64,000 nucleotides of DNA from Jaltomata sinuosa (Eukaryota; Streptophyta; Magnoliopsida; Solanales; Solanaceae), in contig QJPP01001533.1 of NCBI GenBank assembly GCA_003996215.1, forward strand, positions 124,001-188,000, in the 5' to 3' direction. The number at the start of each line of letters is the position of its first letter. Position 1 is the first letter of the stretch. Below are positions 45,491-57,639 of the stretch, one piece after another. Under the pieces are notes generated by a model that worked only from the letters and a program-made list of their open reading frames with translations, did no database searches and was not told the origin of the DNA. The position numbers and the translations under genes were made by a program.

Positions 45491-46037
45491 AGGAGCCTTT
45501 TAAATCTAGAACTTTACTTTCTATTTCTATACCAATTTTTGGAGGTGGCCTGCATTCCTTAATGCTGAGGAATACAACAATACCTTTTGTCAAAAAAAAA
45601 ATCGAGTTATGGGGTTTGTGTTGAAAATGATATTTTAAAATCTGCTATGTGAAATCCTTCTTTTCAAACGCGGGACTCCCGTGTGTTAGCGAAGACCCCC
45701 GACTCGGACCCATCACATTCGCAGTGGACCAGTCGCGTTTGCGGAGAGTAACAATGGACCTGGCCTACCCGACTCGGTTCCTTCTTTGCAATCGCGAACA
45801 ATCCATCGTGATCGCGATGACCAAGTCCCTCAAACCTTCACAATCGTGAGAGGTTTGTAGCGAACGCGAAGAGGAAAATTACTCTGTGCCACAACTAGTG
45901 CACTATCAATGGAAACTGAGTAAAAATTCACCAAATGGACCCTCAGAATTCATTCGAAATCCCGTTAATACAAACCAATTATGCTACTAGACTAAAATCA
46001 ACATTTCATACTCAATGGAACTATCAAATTTACCCTC

Positions 46038-48703
46038 CGTTAGGCAAGCCAACCCAAGAATGTGGAAGTATAACAAAACAATTTAATAATGAAATACGGG
46101 AGGGAATCATACAAGAATGGGGGCAACAATATATATACATACCAACCACAATAAATATACAAAATGGTCCCAAAGTGATCGAGAACACAAAATATCTACA
46201 AGACTAACCCCGGACCTGGTATCATCGGCACAAGAGCATTTAATGTATGGAATAGCTATACAACAAGTGTTGTATATCCAAAATACAAAAATATAGACAG
46301 ATATGTAGATGAAAAGCAGTAAAGGATCTCCAAATGCTAGGAGCTCACCGCTATCCGAACAACAGGTGGCCACGAACGACTGGAGGGTCAACGAGGGTGG
46401 CTCGTACTAAGTGTTGTATTAGAAAAAGATGCAAAGTGTAGTATTAGTACCAAAAAAATGGGTAATCAGTAGGCATTATACGCCGACTGAGCTCAGAAAG
46501 ATAATATATATTACACGACACAAGAAAGTAAATAACTGTAGGGATCCACCTAAATTTAGTTATCAATAGAAAACAGAACTGTCTAAACTGACGGTGAAGA
46601 TAATAATGATAATAAAGGAAAAGTCACTCTAAGTACATATAAGCAATGCAATGCAATGCCTCGTGAGATGATATGATGCGGAGTATGGCTAATGCAGAAA
46701 AGTAAAACCCGGTATCTGGTACCCCGGAGGATTGAAATGTAACCTTGAGCTCATCAAAATATGCATAAAAGTAAAACTCGGATATGTGCTCCTTCAGCCG
46801 CTCAGAATCGTGCCTCGGACTCATCAATATGAAAGTAAAATAGGGAAAAGGTCTGAAAAATTCCCTCGATTTGGTATAAATAGTGACACTTTCCTTTCTT
46901 TCGAAAATCAGTGGTTAAGTAAAAATCTCATGTTTGAACTGAAAACCTCATATTTCTATCGTTTCCAAAACCATTTTCCATGCAATGCAGTGTGAGGTAT
47001 GATGCCAAATTCAGAGAATACCAAATCAACCAGGGTAAAACACCCTCCAAATAAGATAATTGACCTGGAACTCCATTCGATCCACGCTATGGCCTCGGGC
47101 CCACAAATACACAAATACAGTAATAGATGAGCGAAAAATGGAAAATAAGCAGGAAAAACAAGTTAAAGCACCTACTCTCCTTCTAAAACCTCCCTAAGTC
47201 ATTCTAAGGATTCTAGGCTAGCCACGACAGTTCTACAAGCTCCTATACTAAGGATAAACATGGTAATACTATTTTACAATCCTGAAGATGGCCAAAAAGA
47301 GTAGTAAACAGGATTGAAGCCTAATTCTAGCCTAAATCTAGCCTAACGTTCATGCAACTCATAACATATAATGTATAACTAAGCTAAGTCTAAAATAAGT
47401 AAACTCTAACCTACCTTGGGGACTAACTGCAAGCACGAACCATCACTCCTGTGTCTTCCCCTTCTGAACAACCTCAGAACACTGCCACGCTATCAAGAAC
47501 ATAAACCAAGTGTCAAGATGAGAAGAATGACACTCATATTGTTATACAAAAATTCAAGCCAAAAAATGACCCTCGAGGCCCGTGCAACGAAACAGAAAAC
47601 GTTTTTCATAATTATGTTCGCAGCGATTTTATAAACTCATGCCCAAAATTTGAGCACGAACGGGTCTCGTTTCAGGACGCAAAATAGCCCTGAAGCCCAC
47701 TTTGATCAAGAATTTGCATGCAATTTGGATCAATTTTATGGAAGAAATGCGGAGACAATGCTAGGACGATACCTAGAACGAAGTGAGGAAGAGAATTACC
47801 TCAAAAGTACACAAAATCGATGAAAGTTGGTGATTTCTATCCTTAGCCGAGCTTTATCAATGGAGGAAAGTTTGTAAATGATATGAAATGAAGAAGAAGA
47901 AGATTATTTAACTACCAACGACCGATGCACCTGCGATCATATTGACGCAAATACGGCATCGCTGTTGCGCCCAGACTACTGCAAGGGCGGTGGTCAACTA
48001 AAGCCCCAACACCCACAGGTGCGGTGAACACGCAACAGGGGAGGATCCACATGCATGATTAAAGGAATGCAGAGGCGCCCCTGTTGACATCACAGTGCAG
48101 AGGCGCCCCCTGTCGATGTCACCCAGGGCTGCAGGTGCGGCTGGTGATTGCAGAGGCGGCAGCGCAGGTGCGCCACACCAGATACCAGCAGCATCAGATG
48201 CAACAACACACATCCAAAAACTTTGACCCCACCCTCGGGATTCATTCAGAATCCCTTGAACTTAAAACAGATATGCTACCCTACCAATAACGGCATTCCG
48301 TATTCAGCCAAATCAACGAAACTCCCAACGGAGATTGTTTCAAAGAAAAGTGGGCCTCATGCGCAAAAACCAACTTTAATAAAAATGGAACCCAATAGCC
48401 CAAAATGAGTCCAAAAGCCTCGAGATCCGAACCAAAGGTCCCTCTAGCCATAAGTCAACATTCTAGAGCTAGAAGCGCTGATAGAATTTTCATTCGAGGT
48501 TGTCTTCTCTGAATATTGACCAAAGTCCACTCTACCAGCCTTAAGAGTTGTAAAATAGAGAAATGAACTTGAAACACAAACAAACTGCCCAGGAATCAAA
48601 CTGCCAGTCCTGACAAGTTATAAATATCTTTTAGCCGCTATGGGAAAGCACAAAACATGGAAAAATCACAAAAATCAAGGAAATGACCTAGTGGGTCATT
48701 ACA
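46038..48703 (-). repeat. Gypsy 3' LTR (minus), left end truncated
   Basis: In minus sense it starts TGTAATGACCCACTAGGTCA (edge 48703), with the polypurine-like TTTTAGTGGTGGATGT next to it. Its other end should read ...GTGACA, but homology stops at a sharp join at 46038 (TTAGGCAAGCCAACCC). A GC-rich repeat with GCAGAGGCGCCCC units lies at 47930-48180, upstream of a TTAAATAA-like TATA box at about 47905. Confidence 0.75.
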
Positions 48704-50020
48704 ACATCCACCACTAAAAGAACTTTCGTCCTTGAAAGTTAAAAAAAGGAAGATACCTGAAGGTTAAAAAAGGTGAGGATAGCGGGTCTGCATATCGGTC
48801 TCGATCTCTCGAGTAGCCTCCTCGACAAGATGATGACGCCACTGAACCTTAACTGATGGAATCTCTTTGGACCTCAAATTCTAACCTACCTGTCCAAAAT
48901 AGCAACAGGCTCCTCATCAAAGGCTAGAGACTCATCCAACTAAACCAAATCCCATTGAAACACGTGAGACTTATCTGAAAAATATCGCCGCAGCATAGAA
49001 ACATGGCAAACTGGATGAACACCGGAAAGAGAAGGAGGCAAGGCCAATTGATAAGCAACCTCCCCAATACGATGAAGGATATCAAATGGCCCAATGAACC
49101 TAGGACTAAGATTACCCTTCCTCCCAAACCTCATCACGCCTTTCATGGGCGACACCCGAAGGAACACGCGACCACCAACCATAAACGCTAAGTCTCGAAC
49201 CCTCCAGTTAGCATAACTTTTCTGCCTACTCTGTGCAGTGTGAAGTCTCTCCTGAATAACCCAAACTCTATCCATAGAATCACGAAGCGAGTCAGTACCC
49301 CACGACCTAACCTCAAAGGCATCAAATGAACCCATCGGAGATCTGCACTGCCTACCATACAAAGCCTCGAACGGAGCCATCTGAATACTGGAGTGGTAGT
49401 GATTATTATACGCGAACTCTGCCAAGGCAAAGAACTGGTCCCACTGACCTTCCAAATCAATATCACAGGCCTGCAACATATCCTCTAGAACCTGAATAGT
49501 GTGATCCGACTGACCATCAGTCTGTGGGTGAAAAGCAGTGCTAAGCTCAACTCTGGTACCCAACTCCCTCTGAATACACCTCCAGAAACACGAATTAAAC
49601 TGAGTACAACGATAAGAAATGATAGAAACTGGCACCCCATGCAAATGGATAATCTCACAGATGTAGATCTGATCCAACCTCTCAGAACTGTAGGAAGTCT
49701 GAACCGGCAGAAAGTGAGTAGACTTTGTCAACCTATCCACGATGACCAAAATAACATTAAATATCCACAAAGTGCGTGGCGAACCAACTACAAAGTCCAT
49801 AGCTATTCGCTCCCATTTCCACTCTGGAATAGGTAGCCTTAGAGTCAAACCACCTGGTCTCTGGTGCTCAAACTTTACCTACTGACAGTTCAAGCACCTA
49901 GACACAAAATTTGAGATATCCCTCTTCATCCCACACCACCAGTAGTGCTGCCTCAAGTCACGATACATCTTAGCTGCCCCGAGATGAATGGAATACCTAG
50001 AATAATGAGCCTACTCCAAG
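48704..50020 (-). pseudogene. Gypsy integrase (chromovirus-like)
   Basis: In minus sense: the HHCC zinc finger (HLGAAKMYRDLRQHYWWCGM ... SRCLNCQ) at 49870-50010, then the catalytic core from PEWKWERIAMDFVVG, VDRLTKSTHFLP and TAFHPQTDGQSDHTIQVLED. The C-terminal GPY/F-like part follows (SPRFIGPFDILHRIGEVAYQ, GVHPVCHVSMLRRYF), with tail pieces to about 48770. In the motif normally written SDRGTQFTS this copy reads SYRCTQFNS, so the second catalytic Asp is Tyr. There are stops in the zinc-finger linker (NCQ*VKFEH) and after QWDLV. Integrase joins the cDNA to the chromosome; this copy is dead on two counts. Confidence 0.9.
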
Positions 50021-50169
50021 ATCAACCTAACCAAGTCACCAACTCTAGGAACGCAAATATGACCCTTAATCCTCAGAACACCCTCCGAATCTAAGGTCGC
50101 CTTCCTAGCCGTATCGCTCCATACCTTATCACGAATGATCCTCAACCTTGCATCATCAAACTGCTATGC

Positions 50170-50680
50170 CTAAATTTGCTCCAACAAGGAAGATCTAGCC
50201 TCAACACAAGCAAGAATACGACCCAGCTTAGAAATATCAAGTCTAACCAACCTATTAGCCAAGGACTGGACGTCCAAAGCTAAAGGTTGCTCCTCTGCTG
50301 CGATGAATGCCAAGCTATCCATACTCACTGCCTTCCGGCTCAACTCATCCTCTACCACATTTGCCTTGCCCGGATGATAAAGAATGGAGATATCATAGTC
50401 CTTCAGTAATTCCAACCACCTAAGCTGTCTCAAATTTAGATCCTTCTAGCTGAAGATGTACTGAAGACTACGATGGTCAGTGAAGACCTCATAATGCATG
50501 CCTTACAAATAATGCCTCCAAATCTTCAATGCAAAGACTACTACCGCTAACTCCAAATCATGAGTAGGGTAGTTCCTCTCGTGAACCTTCAGCTGTCTGG
50601 AAGCATAAGCAATAACTCGGCCTTGCTGCATTAATACACAATCCAAACCAACTCCAGAAGTATCACAATACACTTTTTGA
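50170..50680 (-). pseudogene. Gypsy RNase H domain fragment
   Basis: In minus sense: VYCDTSGVGLDCVLMQQG (first catalytic Asp in CDTS), VIAYASRQLKVHERNYPTHD, LELAVVVFALKIWRHYL, and after a stop at about 50500, LRWLELLKDYDISILYHPGK and NVVEDELSRK (last catalytic motif ADALSR altered to EDELSR). RNase H removes the RNA strand during cDNA synthesis. Upstream of VYCDTSG the sequence breaks at about 50680 and reverse transcriptase is missing. Confidence 0.88.
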
Positions 50681-50694
50681 TGATACAAAAAGGG

Positions 50695-50735
50695 CAACAA
50701 CAACAACAACATACCCAGTGTATTCCCAAAGGGCG
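50695..50735 (-). mobile_element. SINE 3' tail fragment (TS-type)
   Basis: (CAA)n followed by CATACCCAGTGTATTCCCA. In minus sense this is the end of a TS-type SINE, ACACTGGGTATG plus a TTG repeat tail. Only about 40 bp survives. It marks the breakpoint between the gypsy RNase H fragment and the copia fragment. Confidence 0.7.
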
Positions 50736-52200
50736 AAGATCGAATTTTATTTGATGTTGATTGTATAACTGAATAACTCTGATGATCATTAACGAAGAAA
50801 AAACCTGGTTCCTGACGACATATGGGAAACAATTGTTGAAAGGACCAGGTCCCTATGCAAAGTTATGATTAAACTCGATCCTTGTGCAAGAAATATATGA
50901 ATTTGATTAGTTTCACATGATCTATCCACCTGTTGGATTGCGATAGGTGGAAGGTTAGTCTCATGAAAGACTTAGGTAAGAACATACATTTTAATAAGTC
51001 ATGATGATCATCATTAAATTGTTTCTTAGGAGGAAGATTGCACATGTGTGAACTTGCGACTACATTGATTAAGTTATGTTTTGTTATGCATTTGTCATCA
51101 TCAAAAAAGGAGATTGAGCTAAGATCCATGAGCTAGATATAACTATGTGTTAAGCTAAAATTATAAAATTTTGATGATTAACAAATAATTAGGAAAAAAT
51201 AACAAAGCACACAAGAATCAGATCTCATACATGTCTTAAATAAAGGCTGGTAGTGGTTATAACAATTAACTACTATTAAACAATTAGCTCCTTAACATGT
51301 CTACTACAAGAGGTGCTATCAAGAGTTCACTATAGAAGTGAAAGAACTAGGACCTTAACAATAGAAAGGGAGAAGACAATTGATCAAGACAAATATAACT
51401 TCTAAGAAACGAAGAAGGATTCCATAAGGAATTAGGATTATGACTACTCCAACGATGCAAGGAACAAGAAGAATATAGAAACATTATCATATTTGGATAC
51501 ATGGAAAAATATTTGAAATAGGAGAACAAAAATAATAGTTAAACGTGTGAAGGAAAGAACCAAGTCAAACTAGGATAAATTTTGGATTCTTGATCTAATC
51601 CATGTTGGATTGGGAAATCAAGAAGAGGTCATCTACTTCAATATAAAACGTCTTATTGATTCTTTTGAAGACATCCACACAAAGAGAGAAGAGAGTTCAC
51701 AAAGGAAATATCAAGCCAGTCTTCGCGTCAGAAAGAGAGAGAGAGAGAGTCAACTGCTAACATTGTAAAGAACCTGATCCTATCAAGTATTATTCATAAT
51801 AGATCATGTTGTCCAGTTGATTCGTTGTGCTATAAATTATAAACCTTTACATTCATAATGATTTGTATTAGGTTGTTTTGTGTTGTAATGGCTTCCTTGA
51901 CTGGGTAGAGTTGTTTAATAAGTTAGCAACAATCAGGTATATTATAGAGGGAAGAAAGGTGCTATAGTGATTACCTTCTTTGTTGGTTGCAATCTAAAAG
52001 TTGTAAACCCAAATTTAGTTGTAATTTGAGTGAGAGAGAGATACCATGATCTTTTGACTCCTGGGAGAGAATTTTTTCACGTAAAATCCTTGTTTTGGTT
52101 TAATTTTTTCCACACTTCTTCCATAGCCGCTGAAGAACCCGATTCTTCAATACACAAATTACAACATAAAATAACACTTCATGTACTAGTGATAGTACCT
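50736..52200 (+). mobile_element. SIRE/Maximus-like copia 3' end
   Basis: Non-coding interior ends in TTTGTCATCATCAAAAAAGG with the polypurine tract AAAAAAGGAGA (51103-51113), and an LTR begins at TTGAGC (TG at 51115). Other landmarks typical of the lineage are ACCTGGTTCCTGACGAC near 50803 and CACGTAAAATCCTTG near 52079. The LTR's right edge is not certain, because no PBS follows, and 52200 is an estimate. Confidence 0.55.
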
Positions 52201-52504
52201 TGTTTCTACGAATTTGACCTTTTAAACAAGAGAAATTGGACCGATATAGTGATGCTGCAATCAACTATGCTTTGTGGTGTAGCAAAGATGAATTTTGATA
52301 ATGCAGTTCAAGGTTATCTTTAACTAACTCTGTTCTACATACCACGTTTACTGAGAGAATATGGTTTGATTAGAAATTGACTACTACCATCAAATAATAT
52401 TATTTCTTTGAGGTGTGACAAATGGACAATTTAGGCAAAAATTGGGTAGATCAAGATGCGCTAAATCAACAAAGGGAAAAGAGAAGTCTAAATTGTGATA
52501 GTAT

Positions 52505-53830
52505 TAAGGAGGACTGATGATTGTCTTATTGAAGGACTGAAGCAGTCCTCTATGATACCATACAAGTATGTAATATACTGCGATGGTATCATAGAAGACT
52601 GTGGAGTGTCTCATTGAAGGACTGAAGCAGTCCTCCATGATACCATGCCAATATATAGATATAGGCAAAATCCATCGATAACCCCTTAAAGTTGGCACCA
52701 ACTTTCACTTAGACACCTCAACTAGACCGTGTTCAATTTAAACATCTCATGTAGGACCCTATTGTGTCATTTTGATACTTTTTTTACAATCAGCAAAAAT
52801 ATGATGTCTGTTACACTCGCCAAATCACGTGTAAAGTATCAAATTAAATGAGAACATTTGTCCAAAATAATTCTTAAACAATGAATTTTGTGTTTAAAGA
52901 AAATATTTTTACAATATCTGAATTTTTTTTTGCAAGAAGCTTCAAATGAGCTTTAATGGAGTGTTTAAATTTTTATCTCGATTTCTTCAATCCAAAGTGG
53001 TGAAACAATGTTTTAAAAAAATTTCATCACTTCACCCCAAAAGTTATTTTCTGAGTCTTCAAGAATCTTCTAAGTCTTCAAACAACGTTTTAAAATCAAG
53101 AATTTCAAGTGTGGACATTTAAAAATGGAGTTCGATCGAAAATTGCTCTGGACCCATATTTAATTTCTTCTGAAGCTTCACTCTAATTTTCTTCTTGAAT
53201 AATCATAATTTATTTGCCCATCACAAATTATAGAGATTTTCTTTCCTTTGTAAAAAAATATTTTCAGTTTTCTTTTTTTTGTACATAGATCTTGAAAATT
53301 GCAGATGAATTAGAAGGGTCAAAATTTGGTTCTTGTGGTGAAAGACAAAGGAAATGACAGAGACGGGTGGTTCAATTGGGTAAAGAGAGGAGGTAGATGA
53401 AGATAAAGGGTGGATATGTGATGATGATTTAGTGTATGGAGGTTGAGGGAGAAAGAGTGAAGAAGATGAAGCAAAAAATAATATGTTTTATAGAAAAAAA
53501 GCTACTCACGCACTTAGAGTATGTGCAGCTTGCACAATCTGCCAAGTCAACAAAAAGTGTCAAAATGACACAGTGGAGCCCTACTTGAGGTGTTTAAAAT
53601 GAATAAGGTTTAGTTGAGGTGTCTAAGTAAAAATTGGTGCCAACTTTAAGGGGCTGCTTATGGGTTCCGCCATAGATATACTGTGATGGTATCATGAAGG
53701 ATTGATGAGTGTCTCATTGAAGAACTAAACAGTCATCCATGACACCATGCCATATATATATATATATATTGTGATGATATCATGGAGGACTAAGAGTATC
53801 TCACTGAAGGACTGAGGAGATCTCAATAAA
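52505..53830 (+). repeat. ~85-bp hairpin tandem repeat, about four units, split by a MULE
   Basis: Unit: GATGGTATCATGGAGGACTG ... GTGTCTCATTGAAGGACTGA, AGCAGTCCTCCATGATACCA, TGCCATATATAT. GATGGTATCAT pairs with ATGATACCAT, and AGGACTG pairs with CAGTCCT, so each unit can fold into a hairpin. Copies start at about 52508 (partial), 52583, 53685 and 53773. The Mutator-like element at 52664-53671 lies between the second and third. Confidence 0.8.
52664..53671. mobile_element. Mutator-like TIR element (1.0 kb, non-autonomous)
   Basis: A perfect 9-bp TSD ATAGATATA at 52655-52663 and 53672-53680. TIRs of about 110 bp start GGCAAAATCCAT (left) and GGCGGAACCCAT (reverse complement of right) and share CCCCTTAAAGTTGGCACCAA and ACTTAGACACCTCAACTA. 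The interior is AT-rich with no ORF over 60 codons. Confidence 0.88.
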
Positions 53831-54830
53831 AATCATCAAAAATTTAAAAGAAGAATAAAGAATAAGAGACAAAAAAGTGAATGAAATTAGATTATGGGAA
53901 AAAACATAAAAGAAAAAAAGAATTAAACAAAATTTAAAAAACATGAAATAAAAAAGAAAAAATAAAAGAGAAAAGAAAATAGAAAAATAAACAAGAAATG
54001 AGCTAAAATTAGATTATGGGAAAAAATATAAAGAATACTACTATTTGAAAAAAAATAAATGAAAAAGGAGAATATAATAAAGAATAAAGAAAAAAGCGAG
54101 AAAAAAGAAAAGGAGTAGAGAATTAAAAAATGAATAAATGTTTACTATATTAGTTATCTTTTTTATTATATATAAAAAAAAAAGATTAAAGAAAATCATA
54201 TCTAAAATTAGATTATGGAGAAAAATAATAATTTTAAAAGGAACAAGAAATAAAGAAATTGAAAAAGAAAAAAAAGAAATAGAAAAATAAATGAGCCAAA
54301 ATTGATTATGGTAACAAAAGAAAATAAAAAATAACATGATTTGGGAATAAAATAAATGAGCCAAAATTGATTATGGTAACAAAAGAAAATAAAAAATAAC
54401 ATGATTTGGGAATAAAATAAATGAACAATAAAGAAAAAACTCGCTAACTTGACTACGTTTGTGCACTTACAACACTCCAGAACGAGTGATTAACCAAGTG
54501 TGCACTGCTCCCTCCCAACATGAAAACAAATAAGAAGAAAAAAAGCTGAAAAGAAAGGAAAAAAAGTAGAGTGATAAAAAGCAAATGAATAAAAAAGGAG
54601 AAAATAAAATAAAATTGTGTATGAATCAGAATATGGTGAAAAAAATAATAAATAATAAGATAATTTAAGAAAAAAATAAATGAACAAAGAAGCATAAAAA
54701 AAGAAAAAAAGAAAAAAAGTGAAAAAGAAAGGAGAAATGAAAGAAAAGAAGAAAAAAAGAAAAGACGTAGAGAAATAAAAAAAGAAAAGAATGAAAAAAG
54801 AGATAACTAACTATAACATCTATAATAGGG
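53831..54830 (+). other. Purine-rich low-complexity tract
   Basis: About 1 kb of A/G-rich sequence with imperfect repeats of AAAATTAGATTATGGGAAAA and AAGAAAAAAAG. The Phe/Leu/Ile-rich ORFs on the opposite strand are composition artefacts. Confidence 0.7.
54288..54417 (+). repeat. 65-bp exact tandem duplication
   Basis: TAAATGAGCCAAAATTGATT ... GGGAATAAAA occurs at 54288 and again at 54353 with no mismatch seen, so it is young. Confidence 0.9.
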
Positions 54831-57639
54831 CATATGTTTAATTAGTTTCGGGGGCATCAAAGTAAAGGGATATGAGAGGATAATTAGTTGTTCCTTGTGG
54901 ACAATTATGATATTTTCTCATCAACAAATAAGTCAATTTCCACTCATGTCCAAAGTTTACTCAGGCTAAGATAAATTAAATAGTGAGTCATAGCTCAAAA
55001 TGCCACAACTTTTATTCTCTCTTTTTAAGGGTATTAATAACATTCTCAACCAAATATTTTCAATTGTGTTTTCATACACGTGACATAAATTTATAAATTT
55101 ATACAAACGAGTTCTTTAACTCTAGATAGTTAAGTATAATTGGTAAACAAAAAGAAAGGAAAGCTTTCGAAGAATCTATCCTTTTATTTACATGGATTTT
55201 TTTTAAAACTTAGGAGTTTTAAGTCTGTGCTTATAACCTCCTCATAATTTTATGTATTACAATAGCCTCCCCTATTTTTCATTTTTCATTGTAAATATTT
55301 TATTCTTTTGTCCATGATGTAAATGCTCATTTGATTTGGATCCCAAGTCACTCAATAGAGAAATAATTAGTAACAAAGTTTTTTTACGAAAAATAAGCTA
55401 CCCATTTGAAAAATTTAAAAAGAAAAATTAAAAAAACAAAAATAGTTATAATTAAGTACATAGCTACATAATTATAATCTCAATGTAGCAACAATTGGTT
55501 TAACATTACTTGATGTTGAACCTACTGTTTCACAAACTCAACTTTAATCATAAAAGAAAAAACAAAAAGTGATCATGTGAAAAAAAAAGAATAAGAAGAA
55601 GCTCAATGGGAATTTGTGGTCAGTTTGGGCGAATACTATTGACAATTTGGGTTAACAGAAATAAAGAGGTTTGGTTGTGTTCTGCCCAAACTTAGCCCAT
55701 CAGTAATGTATCTTATATCCTACTCATTAAATTCTGAACAAAGTATACATGTCAAATGAGTTTGAGATAATTTTGCTACCCTGCTATTCTTATACCATTC
55801 TAATTCTTATCGTATTTTTTGACAGGATATCAAGAGGTGATCTTGACAACTTATTTATTTTAAAAATGATTGACCCTTCTTACGAGGTCCCTACTTGAGA
55901 TTGTACTATCAACTTTAACTCTGCTCAAGGAAGATTACTTATTTAGTTTCATATCTTATATCATCCTAAGTTTATGCAAATTATTCGTAAGTTTTTTTCT
56001 CCACTTTAAGTTTACAAAATTGTATTCAAAGTGAGTAATTTCAAACTTGTGTACATGCAAATTTATCACAATTTCTTGTCATACTCTACACGAGCTAAAC
56101 TTGTGCATGAAAAAGTACATTTTCTTTTTTTCATGTATAATGTTTTTTATTAGAGAACTTATATTCCTTCTATCCCACTTTTTTCTAAGGTTAATATTTT
56201 TTTCTTCTCACTATTAACAAAAGAATTATTGTAAACTTTAGAAATTCTTATGATATTTAAATATACAAAAGCATTGAGTAGAACATCAAAAAGAATACAT
56301 GGACTTGAAAAGGAAAAAAAATAAAATAAAATACATCATATGTTTATTAGCCTTGAACCTTTCTTTAAGAGCATGGACCAAACCCATGTGAAAAACAAAG
56401 ACGTGGAAGAATCATGAAAGGAGACACAATAAGGATATTCAAGAAAATCTAAAGAGGGAAAATAAAATACTTCAATAAAAGATCATCAAAGTGGAATATA
56501 AGTTGGACAAGGTAATCAAATGGAGGTGGTCATCAGAAGAAAATGCATGTCCGCACCAACATAAGGAATAATAAGAAACTCATAGTTCCACTCACAAAAA
56601 GTTCCATATGAGTTGCTAAAACCCCCTGAAAAAAATATGCTCAAAGAGGAAAAATCTAAAAGAAAACACTCAGTTCAACAGAGAATTGAGGACAATTGAA
56701 CCTGATCATAATATCAAGAAAATATAAACATTGCCAGAATGGACCAAAAAACACATGATTCATCCTTTGTCTAAAAAATAAGGATTGAAACTTGTTTGAG
56801 TTCCTAAATAAACCTTCTGATCAAACTCAAAAGCCAAGGTGAGAGGAGAGAAATTTGAAAGGGATTATTCCCCCTTCTAACTAAAAGAGTCCTATTATTG
56901 GAGAAATAAAAAAATCAATCAAATGTTCCCTTTTAGCAATAAAAGTATCCTTACAACAAAAGAAGGAAGTGGTCTCCTTCATAATTGAAATCAACATCAA
57001 AGGAAAGATTGTCACTCAAGAAAAAGATCACCTCAAGGACCACAAACCTAGTTCTCATGACACCCAGGTATGCATCTCTTACAAAATTACATGTTACTTA
57101 GAAATCTACCTATAAGTGTCACGTTGTTCAAAATAAGTCATTAGTAACCACTTATTAGTAACCAAAGACACTAGTCCCCAAAAATCAAATTCTCTAGATA
57201 AAATATAATGTTGTTAAAAATCAAATGGTCCCATAAAAAGTCTTACGGGATAATATTTTAAAAGGGATAAATCCTCTCATATTATCTTACTCTTTACACT
57301 CTCAAAAATCACAAGGGGACTAAGAAACTCTCATTAACCTAAAATAAAAAACCCAGTCATAGAGTGCTCAATGATGATGAGCTCAACCAAAATCACCCCG
57401 AAATCTCAAATCCTTAAAGTGTTACCAAGTATGCATCAAAATCCTGAAACTGACCAAGAAATTTCAAAATCCTCAAAAACCCAAAAGGAATTAGAGCAGT
57501 CAATTGGAGAAGCAATTATGGTTTAGGAGAACAAGGTTCATTAGCATGTAGATATAAATAGCATTGTAATTTTAAAAGTTTCAGCCAATCCAGGTAAAGA
57601 AACAAGGGTTTGTGAAAAAAGAAAGAGAAAGAAATACAA
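54831..57639. other. AT-rich intergenic sequence, no gene seen
   Basis: 2.8 kb with no ORF of 60 codons or more, no TIR pairs and no LTR ends that I could support. Confidence 0.5.

Larger units (their letters stand above)
42275..45597 (+). mobile_element. L1-type LINE, 5'-truncated
   Basis: 3.3 kb that begins inside the endonuclease domain and ends in an A-rich tail (TTTTGTC then A9), with a 17-bp TSD. Order: endonuclease C-terminus, reverse transcriptase, C-terminal zf-RVT domain. Several stops and frameshifts separate the blocks. 5' truncation, A tail and a long TSD are the signature of target-primed reverse transcription. Confidence 0.92.
41061..46037 (-). repeat. Partial gypsy LTR split by a LINE
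   Basis: The parts 41061-42274 and 45598-46037 are one LTR segment in minus orientation. Landmarks shared with the LTR at 26228-28850 include GGATGCAGAAAAGTAGGAG near 41108 and TATGCTACTAGACTAAAATC near 45979. Both true ends are missing (sharp joins at about 41061 and 46038). A CGCG/TCGCGATC-type array lies at 45660-45880. Confidence 0.65.

Noticed and set aside
48940..49848. A domesticated integrase gene, because of the 302-codon open frame
   Set aside because: It lies next to its own LTR and polypurine tract, lacks a catalytic Asp, and its neighbours are ordinary decayed pol fragments.
54041..54695. Several hydrophobic minus-strand ORFs resembling membrane proteins
   Set aside because: They are the complement of an A/G-rich low-complexity tract (Phe/Leu/Ile from T-rich codons), partly within a 65-bp tandem duplication.
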